Shown: positions 48,136 through 58,342 of the stretch, one piece after another
Numbering within the stretch: position 1 is the first letter of the stretch
Layout: each line of letters starts with the position of its first letter
Assembly (NCBI RefSeq): GCF_000006565.2
Contig: NC_031476.1
Location: forward strand, 1,946,458 to 2,010,457
Source of the DNA: Toxoplasma gondii ME49
Taxonomy: Eukaryota > Apicomplexa > Conoidasida > Eucoccidiorida > Sarcocystidae
Direction of reading: 5' to 3'
DNA: 64,000 nt
Notes under the pieces: model-generated
Seen by the model: the letters and a program-made list of their open reading frames with translations, nothing else
What the model was told of the DNA's origin: nothing
The model's database searches: none
Made by a program: the position numbers and the translations under genes

Positions 48136-49762
48136 ACCAGAGATGCTACGCATGACCAGTCGAAAGTGGGCAATATGTTTTCGTATTTTGTTCGCAGTGC
48201 GAACTTACTGGTTTTATACTGGATCTGCTGAAGTGAAGTAGCTACGGTTGATAAATCGAACTTGCACGCTGAACATGGCATTAAGTATTTCAGTTAAGCG
48301 TGAAACTCTGGCGTATTGTGCTCCATATTTGTGCCGAGTGGCAGTGCTGAACATGACTCCATCTGTAAAGTGACGTAGGTCTGATGGTGATTTATGTCAG
48401 GTGTGCTATGGTGACACTCGCAGGTGGCTTCTTTGGAACTCCGGTGGCGTGAAAACAGTAGCTCTGTTACCAGAGAGCTGCTGGCTCATATTTCGTAGTG
48501 CTGGAGGAAAACCTCTGTTTGCGAGGTTTTGCTCGATACGTACGTTGATTCGGAGTCAGATAACAACATGAAGAGATGAGGGATTATCCTGTCGTCTTGA
48601 ACTCAAGGCATCTGGAACGCTTTGTGCAAGGAGATTTGTGCGCGGTCAACGTTTAGCCAAGGGGAATGCCAGTTTCGAAGGTGGTCGAAGAGGGCGGTGT
48701 ACAGGACAACAAAGTTGGAACCTGGCGCCTATCGATTCGAATACAGCGTTCCAAAAATTGCTGACGGGCCCTTGGATTTGGTCGTTTTCAGATGATTGCA
48801 GGGTACACTAGCTAATAGAAAATTTGCTACATGTTGCCGTTTGTGCCTCGAGGGTATGTCACAGAAGTGCTGCGCGTCTACTGTTTTGTTTCATGTATTT
48901 AAGACCGTGTTCATCCAGGTGCTGCCAATTGGAAGATTTAACATTTTTTGCCGTGGTTCGTTTGAGAGTCTTCAGGTGGCACGATATTCCGTGGGTGGAG
49001 CTCTCGAGGCACGAGAAACTTCCGTATCTGACACCGAATTTGTTTAGTTTCTGGTGGATTGGCTTTTTGGGGTGGGGAACTCCGGTCGCGTTCACCGGGA
49101 TTTCATGCAGTGGAAACTGAATCAGCAGCGGTTGGGCTCATCTTTGAACTTGCGCGAGTTGTGTAACGTTCGAATACCGAAGAAACCTCCGTGCGTACTG
49201 ATGATCTTCGGAGAGCCTGATAACTGTCTTGGGCCAACAGCACTGTACTGTTACGTATTCTGAGTCTCATGTCAAGGACTTCCCTGGTTTTGAAGACTTG
49301 TGCTAAAATTTTCTTTCTTCCCCAGACGTAACGGCACGCACGTCTTCTTCTCGGCCCGCTGTGCTGGTAGCCACTATGAGAGTCGCCTCAACTGTCATTA
49401 AGACGTTCATCTCATAAACTCTTGTCCCGAAGGATCGAATATCGCTCCATAGCGCATACTCTAGGCCACCTCAGGGAAGCACAGTAGCAATGACGAAAAT
49501 GAACGGATTTCAAGTCCCTCACCGCACAATAGTCCATAAATTCGAGCTGTACGTACTGCCGGAATATGGTGAGCCACAAGGTAGTCAATTCATTGCTGAG
49601 TTTTTGGCTGTGGCAACACTAGGGGGTCACATGTCCAGACATCTTTGGCCTAATGGTGTTGCAATAAGGAAGGCAGTGGTATGGATTCATTCCAGGAGAA
49701 CAGTTGGACCAGAAATCGGTTTTTTTCGCTCAGCAGACTTCTATTTGGTGCTTGAGTTAACG
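48136..49762. other. Intergenic region, no gene seen
   Basis: 1.6 kb between two plus-strand genes. Short open frames only, including one running into the next gene's signal peptide. No splice-supported exon or RNA gene was recognised. Confidence 0.4.
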
Positions 49763-51616
49763 ATGCAACTCCGCGTTGCAGGCGCAGCCTGTTTTCTAGG
49801 TATTGCGCTTTCTGCTCAGATGTCTGCAAGCGCAAACGTTGGAGGTTCCACGATTTACGAGGAACGACAATTTGACGCACGACCCGTCTTCTACTATGGA
49901 TATATAAATAATGACCACTACGAGCATTTTCTGCCCGGGCTCCGCGGATCGAAAAATCGGCTTGTTAGTCTCACGCACTACCTCACGAGGTGACACCCCT
50001 TTGCAAATATGCGTTTCTAGGGCAACAATATCGTGCTGGAATGTCCTCCTGGAAGCGTCGTACGGGCCACTCGGGCCAGCTTTGGAAATCCTGTGCAAGC
50101 GGGTGAGGGTGTGCTCCTGTGTTACTAGCTCCTGCTTTCAACATTGTCTCAGGCGGTGGCAAATGGGAACCCGGTCGCTGCAGCTTTAGCAACAGCCTGT
50201 TGGTCGTGCAGCGTAACTGCCAAGGAAAAGAAACGTGCCAGGTTCGTGTTTTCTGAAGAACAACACAACGGACTAGAATGCGTTAGTAAATTACTTTCAG
50301 CTCAAGGCAGATGTGGAGCTGTTCCTGGATCATGGCGTTACTGACCCGTGCCCTGACCTGCAAAGCAGATTGTTGGCTGTTGGTTAGTGACAACTCAAAC
50401 AGTGCCCTGGAACACATCCGACTTCTGATGTTTTAGATTACGATTGCGTTCCCCTGAGGTAAAGAGACAAAAGCATGCCTTTCTCCGAAAGAAATCAACG
50501 CACAGTCAGTCGACCGGCGCCTCTTTTCGATGCCAAGAGGGAAACGTTCCGATCTGGAGTCACGCCTCACTACCTGCTTGTTGCTGACCACACTACAAGC
50601 TGTGCACAGAAGTCGATTGTCGAAGTATCAGCGACCGAAGCCGCAGAAGTGTATAACCTGGTTCGATGATAAGTCCTAGCCCATTTCTTTTTGCATGTAA
50701 AACAGATGGTCGCAGAACGACGCCCGTCGGGTGTGCAGCTTGCACCACCAGTGTTCCTACTTTATCTGGGACTTCAAGAGCCACCAGGCCACTTTCTGCT
50801 CAGGTAGGGACTCCGCCTTTTTTCAGGTGACACACAAACTTAACGCTTTGAAGGAGATGGATGGAAACGAACGGAAAAGAGCCACGGCTTCACAATTGGT
50901 GTGAAGCCTTCTCAATTCAGGTGCGTCGGTTCCAGCAGTGAAGCCAGCGAGCATAAACGCTTACGCCGTTCCTTGCTACAGTATCCCCGGATACGCCGTC
51001 TATCTGAACTACGCAGGCATCTGCACTGAGCCGAACATTGTGGACAAAAAGGGATGCATTAACCACGTGAAAGGTATGCTTGCGCACGAGTTGTATCGTG
51101 CAGTGGCTCTTGCGCCAGCACCCGTACAGATGGTGCAATCCTATGTAGCGCTCGAGAACAATGCGAATTCTGGACAGCTAGTGAGTGTCAGCTTGCGCGT
51201 GAGAGATGTTCTACACTACAAGCGCCTTATGCCAGGTATATCTCCCGGACTGGTGTCCCTCCCCGGCTACGATCACCACCTGTGGCTTTGCAGTGGCCCT
51301 CCCACTATGATGCCGGTTAGCATTATCCATACTATCGACCGTGAGAAGCCACTTCCACTCAAGACGTGCAGAGAGACGGATTCGTATTTGCTGCCAAGGC
51401 GCAGAATGGTGAGTCGAGAGTACTGTGGAGAATACTAATCTGATATAAATCAAAAACCACTCAGAAACCAGTGTCCAGCCAGAGGCTCTTCTTGAAGAGC
51501 TCGCCCGACCGAGTGAAATAGATTTGTTTCGCTTCCCTCAGGCAAGCCAGAAGTGCATGCCTTCTCTGGTGGATGCATATGCTTGTGCGTACGTAGGGTT
51601 ATCCCACTGCCTCTGA
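49763..51616 (+). CDS. Secreted SUEL-type lectin domain protein with a PAN-like Cys-rich module
   Basis: Solid exons are 49763-49963, 50021-50102, 50153-50241, 50301-50382, 50706-50803 and from 50921, with phases 0, 1, 0, 1 and later 1. The exon between 50382 and 50706 (about 50480-50600) and the last boundary near 51410-51480 are uncertain. The protein opens with a signal peptide (MQLRVAGAACFLGIALSAQM). Exons 2-4 then build a rhamnose/galactose-binding SUEL lectin domain: IVLECPPGSVV, RASFGNP, VQRNCQGKETC and a DPCP block. Next comes a Cys-rich unit with CSLHHQCSYFIWD, like PAN/apple or related adhesion modules. The long following exon has Cys pairs (YAGICTEPN, KKGCINHV, LWLCSG). One lectin Cys usual after the YGR-like motif is not evident. 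Secretion and glycan binding are inferred; a microneme or surface site is possible. Confidence 0.65.
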
Positions 51617-51798
51617 GGTCGACAGGGCCAAATCCCTGAAGCAAGCAGAAGATTCCAGACTCGTTGGCCAGATATACTAGCCGGAAAAGAGTTTTACGTC
51701 ACGAAGGAGCATGCGAATTTCGTTAAGCGGCTGCTCCACGGTCACGCACATGTGGACACCCTCCTCCCATAAATCAACAGTCACGCACGAATCACTCA

Positions 51799-53159
51799 TT
51801 ACATTGGACCGAGCACTCCCTCGTCCATCTCCTCAGGCTGCACAACGGGGATCTCTGGCTTGGGATCCATCACGATAATAGTATCCGGCAGCGGGTTCGC
51901 GGGGCCACGTTTGCCCTCCGGGTCATGCGGCAGCATGATCTTGACTCTAACACCAAGAACACCCTGCAAAAAAAACACACATACACTGCCTCTGTACATA
52001 CTAGCTCCTACACAAATTGCCCATTACTACGTAACTGAGGCTTAATAATTTGAAACTTACTTGTCGAAGTTGCACCGAGCGGATTGCTTGGTCGACGAAC
52101 ATCTTCGAGGGCTCTCCAGTAGAGATCAGGTAACCATCCTTGAACTTCATGCTCTTGGCACGCTGAGCGCGAAGTTTACCGGACACGACGACCTCGCAAC
52201 CTGAAAAGAAAAAAGTCCGGCGAAGATACGTGTGACAGTCGACTAATGCTTTTTGTTCACACTCTAAATTCAAGTTACCTCATACAATACATGGCACTTT
52301 GTCAGCACTCACCTTTAGCTCCGGACTCCATGATGTGGCGGAGGACACCATAGCAGGCGCGTCTGACTGCAAGCCCCTTTAGAAGCTTGTACCGCAACGA
52401 TTCTGCCTGTGCCATGGCGCACAGACCACGGTTCTCCACACGCTCGGCGAAGAGCTCAACCGAGTCGGGCGCGAAGCCGAATCGCTTCTGAACGACCGAC
52501 GTCAATTCGCGGATACGCCTTCCCTTGTCGCCGAGCACTTCCCTAGTCCTGGTGGCGCGGATGATGATCTCTGTGCGGATGGGAGTCACACGGACTTCAA
52601 CTCCCGAGTACCCATCCTCGGACAGTGTGCAGGAGAGGAACTCATTGAGCTCCGCCTGGAAGACACCATCCTTGACGAACTTTCTCTTTTTGCAAGTCTG
52701 CAGACGGCATACACACAGAAGCCACAAAAGCCCACCATGCGTTCGCTGCTCACGACGGGAGTGGAACCAGAGCATTGCTGGGCCGCGCACAATATCTCCG
52801 AGCGGTTGTTGATTTAACAGTCTCCACGCATATCTAAAAGCATGCAAAAGAACTCGACAAGGCAAATATGTAAACAAGCATTTGGTACCAAGGCCCTGCA
52901 AAAAAACTGCGGCCTGCCGCGTGTTCTTCACTCAAAGAGATCCAGACAGTACGATTTCACACGCAACGAGACATCGCGTGCTCCAATACGGAAGCGTCAG
53001 ACTGCAGACGAAATTCAACAATGATTAAACCGTGCATCTTCCCGTAGACTGCTTCAATCTGCCAACTGGTGGAGAACAGCATGTTTTCACGGCGGCCTTT
53101 TCTCCCTCAAGAGAGCAATGCAGTGCGGAGAATCCCCTTACGTTGCCGGTCGACGCCAT
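51799..53159 (-). CDS. RPS3: 40S ribosomal protein S3 (uS3)
   Basis: Four exons on minus: 53159-53142 (18 bases, MASTGN), 52697-52313, 52200-52061 and 51963-51799. Phases 0, 1 and 0 match, giving 235 residues, the usual eukaryotic length. Exon 2 begins [13 protein letters not shown] and contains the KH type-2 domain with the GxxG loop in [11 protein letters not shown]. The C-terminal ribosomal S3 domain has [17 protein letters not shown] and [12 protein letters not shown]. The protein forms part of the mRNA entry channel and helicase surface of the small ribosomal subunit. Starting with an 18-base coding exon is unusual but the ATG and GTAAGG donor are clear. A double TGCATGCA element lies 280 bp upstream. 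The 3' end converges with the lectin gene, leaving only 182 bp between stop codons. Confidence 0.97.
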
Positions 53160-55551
53160 CTTGGACAAAACAGGGATGAGAACTGTGTCAAATTACCACC
53201 TCACAAAAGTGGACAAACAGCTCGTCGTGACAAAAATCCCCTGTTTCCCCTTTGCATGGCAACGCTTTCCTCTGGGAGTCTCCCCCACTGCTTTTCGTCC
53301 ATGCTGGACAAGGCCGCTACGTTGTGCTGGGGCATGCGCCGTGCCCCACAAGAGGAGCCTCCGAGGGAGGGCTGCTGCCTGCAGCACAGTGGTTTTGCCA
53401 TCCATCCATCGGGGCAACCGCCTTGTCCCGGCCAGCTTGATGCATGCATGCAACACAAAAAAGCGCACCGCTACAGCAGACACCTATCTTTACGCGGAGG
53501 TTAAAGATCTCACTGGCGCATCTGTCCGGGCATACCCAAGAGGGGTCCCTACCAAGGCTGCCACTTGTAGATGACATGCGCTCGGGGCTGTTGGAGGAAA
53601 TTACATCGAATTGCTTTTTTTTCGATAGCTGGAATACAAGCCTCCGGAGGGGTTATATGCTGTGGGCCCGAATGTAACCAGGATTGTGCGTTAGTTGTTT
53701 ATTCCTTGTAACGTAGTGAACCCCGAGCCCGTGTCCGTAACGTGATCGGCTCGGTGCACAAACCCTTTAAACCTAGAGACGTTAACAAGAGTGTAGCTTC
53801 CCTGCCATTTCTGAAGAAGGAGTGGGATGTAGGCCATTAGAGCTTCGCGTTTCGTGTAAGCTTCGTGCTCGGTCAGTCTCGCAGCAAAAACAGAAAGCAG
53901 ACAAAAGAAGCGTTGGGCTACCAAGCGATTGAAGTGATGCAGCTTGCTGGTGCTGGACATTCGTGTACGAGTGGAGACGACTTGCTTATTGCATCCATGT
54001 ACTCGTCAGAACAGTGGAAGCTCTGGCGGGACATCGTGTTAACGCGGACGACGTCGAGACCCCGCGACAGCGGTGCGGTCGAGGGTTGCTTCCGTGGCGC
54101 CGCATCTTCCAGAGTGCTTACCAAATGTGGGCTTGGTAGCCAACCTTTTGCGGGAAATACATGGCTGATCGAGTGGTTTCATTTCATCTAGGTTGGGGAA
54201 GAGAGCAACCCGAGGCAAACTGCGGGCAAAATTGGGGAAGGCATGTTCACCTTCTCCTCTGCCCTGAGTCGCCTGCAGCAAAGCCCGACTTCTGAAGTTT
54301 TCGGGTGTGAGTACAGTGAAGGTGTACGAAGTAGAGACTGCGGCCGGTACAGGGCCAGCGAATGCAGGAAAAGTGCAGCTCATTCGTGTCTCTCGCGTTT
54401 CAGTGCGAAAAAGCTTCAACCCCTTCCAGAGGGTAAGGAAGTGGCAGCTGTAGAGTATTCCGGTGACAAACAGTTGAGACCGGATCGGTCGCCGTGAGTG
54501 ACAGATTGGCTGGAGGGGCCCATGCAGTTTGTCCGCTCCGGACCTCACTGTCAACAGGTTCCCACTGCACTGTTTTCAGCCAGCTGCATTCCTCGAGTCG
54601 GTCTGTCGCCCGCGCCAATCGACCGGGTAACACTAGTTCTCTTTCTAGAGAGTTCCGACCTCTGTAATTTCTTAGCTTTCTGACGCACGTCCGAGTTCCC
54701 TCACGTGTACACGAAATGACGGCTATCCACCCCCCAGGATGGGTGTGTGGCAAGTACAACACGCATGTCGCCGCGTTGTTTGATACCTCTCTTGCTACTG
54801 TTGTTGTCATCTGTGCCTTATCCCCCCTCTTTCCTGCACCGATTTCGTGTCCGTTGTTCCGCCGAAACGTGGCAGAAATACTGTGTGTGTCTCAGCCCAC
54901 GGCTCCGTCGACTCCACTCAGACAATCTCACTAAGGTCTTTCCGTCCGTATTAACGCGTGGGAAGCTGGGCGAAAGGCGACGGAACTTTCGTTGTTTCTC
55001 TAACTTAGATCGATAGCTTATATTTCCCTTTTTTCGTGAACAAAAACCATGCGACTGTTCTGTACAGCGGAACGCACTGCATAGTCAACACCTGGCCATT
55101 GGCGAGCTGCGCGTCCCAGCACGGCGTTCATGCCGCTCTTTTGTCGTGCTGCATCATTCTCTTCCCTCTCTGCCATCATATGTGTTCCCTCGACATCCAG
55201 TAATTGAGAATGAAAGCCAGTCACTCATCTGCCAACACTCGCGTGCTAGAGAACTCGTGTCAGTTTCGCCGTCCGTGATTCGCCTCTTTCGGACTCGCCA
55301 CAAAAACAGGTATCACAGAAAACCATCCGGTTCCTCTGCCTTCTGGCGACCTCGCAGTCCCCATCACCGTAGCTACCATCGAGAAATGAAAACGAGGGCG
55401 ACCGCAGCCGCTCGTGCCTCTCGCTCCCTGAGTTTTGAAGTGCTCACCCGGTGTCCCTACACCCGGCGTCTCAGCATGCGTGAAGATGGGCAACGTGTCA
55501 CCGTCTTGTTTCTCGAAACTTGCATACACATCAGTACAAATTTCTCCAAAC
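53160..55551. promoter_or_regulatory. uS3 promoter region and 3' flank of the TDP2 gene
   Basis: 2.4 kb between two minus-strand genes. The part next to uS3 must hold its promoter. Apart from the TGCATGCATGCA element I see no coding pattern; the rest is presumably the 3' UTR of the upstream gene and spacer. Confidence 0.45.
53439..53450. promoter_or_regulatory. Double TRP-2 (TGCATGCATGCA) motif upstream of uS3
   Basis: Two overlapping TGCATGCA palindromes 280 bp upstream of the uS3 start. No TRP-1 match was found nearby. Confidence 0.6.
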
Positions 55552-58342
55552 TCAGTGCTCACTGTGCTCTGCGATCGGCCCGCGCTTGAATCGCGCGAGA
55601 AGACCAAAGTGGTCGCTTGGGAAGCGGCCACACGTCGGCAGGCGGTTGACGCCCACGAGCCGCAGAGACTGAGGAATCCAGGTCATAGGTGTCTGGGTCC
55701 CTGGTGCGCCAGTGGAGAGAAGCGACTCGTCTTTTTTTTCTCGTCCACGCTGAAGTGAAGCAGAAGAAGAGCGGCTCTCGGAGTCTTTTGTGAGAGCTGG
55801 CATTTCCGTCTCGCCAGCCCTCCCAGTCTTGTCAGCCTTGGCGATCGTTCCGGGAGCCGGCCCACTCGAAGGCGAAGAGGACGAACTCGCTCTCGGGCTC
55901 CACCAGTACAGCCGGTCGAAGCGAAGCCTCGGGCGCCACTTCATTTGTTTGTTGTCGTTTCGCAGCATGTCCCAGGTGTACCTACACTCGTCAGGTCTGC
56001 CCAGAACTTCCCAAACGTCTCGGACGCTGCGGGGGATGATCGACACCGATTCGGTCTCCCCTCCTCCACTCTCGTTTGCCAAGCGCGGCCGCCTCTTCTC
56101 TTCGTTCGGTGTCTTCTGCGGCCTCCCAGAAAACTTCTCCGCCTTCCCCCCGCACCCCGAGGCGCCGTCCTGCACCAACTCGGAGTCCCGGAGATTGGTA
56201 TCGCCTCCAAAGACCGCCGCAAACGCGGGCTTCCACTCCGCCATCTCCCCTACACCCTCTCTTTCCTCTGTCTCCCTTGTCTCCCGTGTCTCCACTCTCT
56301 CCCCGGTTTCACCGTTTCTCTGCTGCCCCGCTTCCGAAGCTGACTGGTTTGTTTCCTCTTCGCTGACGTGGGCGAAGCTGCGCGTGACGACTTGCATGCA
56401 GCGGCGGAACTGGCGGACGCGCTCCTCTCGGTACTCCTTGATCGACTCAAGGTGCGATGTGAGGAAGAGGAGGCGGTCGTCTGGCCAGCTCATCGGCGCC
56501 GCGACGATCCCCAGCAGGTGCCGGCCCATCTGGCTGTGAGGAAACCACTCTGTGAGGGCGCCTTGGTCGACGTCCAGCGGCAGCATCTGTTCTCGGCACA
56601 GCATCAATACGCAAAAGTACGGACAGCCGAGGGGCGGGGGTGGTCCAGAGACGGGTGAGAAGCTATCCGTTTCACGGAGCAGCGAAGCGGCGGCGTCACC
56701 CAGAGAAGAAGAAGGCGTATAGATGTGGTACAGAGGCGACAGATGCGACGCGAGAAGCTGTAGAGACACCGCAACGACCTCCTGAAACATCACAACGGCC
56801 GGACGCAGCGTACGGACAGTTGAAGCTACCGCAGCAGTCCGCACGCGCAGCGCCCCCTCGTCGAGGCCGTCCAAGTTCCTACACACAGAAGCGACAGGGG
56901 ACGACAGGGACAAAAGACACGATGGATCGCAAACTGACAAGAGAGGAGGCACTTGAAGAGGAAGACGTGAAAGAAGATGTGACAGAGAAGGGAAAAACGG
57001 ATGCAGCGAAGAAGACACACGGCTTGTGAGAAGAGCAGAGAAAGGGATGGAAAACGCGCGGAACAGAGTGGCGAAACAGACCTGGGAAGAGAACGGCAAC
57101 TCTAAAAAGACCACGGTGTAGGGTTGATATCGTCTCCCTGTAGGTGTGTAATTGGAGGCGAGACCAAGCCGACAGCGAGAGAGAGCGTGAATGAGGAGGA
57201 GAAACAGGACAAGAGGAGACACAGCAGTTGATGAAAAAGAGAAAGAGACAGCGGATCGACTTTTAGACACGCGAGACAAAGAATGAAAGTCAACCGGACA
57301 GCGCTGTGACAAGAATTGTAGGAATGTGCTGTTATCAGAAAGAGGATTCCCGTCGGCCGAATAAGGTTCTTGAACCCTGTGCAAACGTCGCGTGAAAACT
57401 CGCAAAAAATCAGTCACACTCCCCCTACTCTCTTTACCAGGTCAAGACATCGAACTGACTCGACCAAATTGGCAGGCAGTTGCCTTCCTGCGACTCCTGA
57501 GGTTCGACCGCCTCGGCGGCCTTTCCCTTCCTGTCCTCCGTCTCCATCATCGCATCCTTCTGCTTGCTCTCTGTCTCCATCCCTTCCGCGAAGCCTCTCT
57601 CTGAGGATCTCACGCCTGTCTCCGCCTTCGTCTCTTCCTCCACGACGATGACATCTCGACTCTCCGTTTGCTCTCTCCCTCTCTTTCTCAGCAGACTCCC
57701 CAGAGGCACCCCGTCGCCTCTGTCTCTCCCTTTTTGGGGTCTCTGTTCTCTCCTCTCTTCTCCCAGTCGTCTCCCTGGGCCCTGAAAGCGTCGTTCTGTC
57801 TCCTCCCTTGTCTCGCCCTCGCGCGCAGCGCGCGCCAGTCGACAGGCGAGAGCGGAGAACCTCTTTTGCTCTTCTTCCTCTCGTTCGACTGCTCTCAGAC
57901 TCCGTTCCTCCCTGCCACGACCGCCCTGCAGATGCACTGCGTCGTCCAGCTTTCTCTCCAGTCTGAAGGACTCGGCGCGCCGGCCCTGGGGGAAAGTTGC
58001 CGGCTCCGAAGAACCCAGGGAAGCGGCGGCCGTCGCGCTTCTGTCTCGAGTTCCCTCGTACCCCGCAGAAAACGCAGACGCGCCGCTGCCCGACGGGGAG
58101 GACAGAGACGCGAGAGATGCAAACGACGACGAAGACGAGGCAGGAGGGAGAGAACGGGAAGAAGGTGCAGAAGAGACCGAGTCACTCTGTTTGTGTTCTC
58201 TGTATTTGGCAGCACGCAGACGCCGGATCTCAGAAAGCTCACCAGCAAAGTCTGGTCTGCTTGGCAGCGCGGAGCGCGGATCTGTCTCCTGCGCCTGTTG
58301 CCTCACGGCGTCCTCTCGACGCTCGCGGTGTGGGGATGCCAT
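55552..58342 (-). CDS. Tyrosyl-DNA phosphodiesterase 2 (TDP2)-like enzyme
   Basis: Two exons on minus, 58342-57438 and 56878-55552, joined in phase 2 inside the Trp of the first catalytic block, give 743 residues. The C-terminal endonuclease/exonuclease/phosphatase domain carries all TDP2 landmarks: TWNLDGLDE (N303), MFQEV (E334), TSHLES (H443), FGGDTNLRD (D527, N529), CRYTWDML, RLRFDRLYWW and SDHFGLL (about H725). TDP2 removes 5'-phosphotyrosyl topoisomerase II adducts, and related activity unlinks VPg from viral RNA in other hosts. The N-terminal 300 residues are Ser/Arg/Glu-rich, with one ordered patch (DFAGELSEIRRLRAAKYREH). Human TDP2 has about 360 residues, so this protein carries a large extension and insertions. 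The frame stays open upstream to about 59200, so a longer start is possible. Confidence 0.9.
55975..55988. repeat. GTGTA-NN-TACAC dispersed element, in the TDP2 catalytic exon
   Basis: GTGTA-CC-TACAC at 55976-55987. It encodes part of the conserved CRYTW motif on minus, with the motif starting at codon position 3. Confidence 0.7.
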
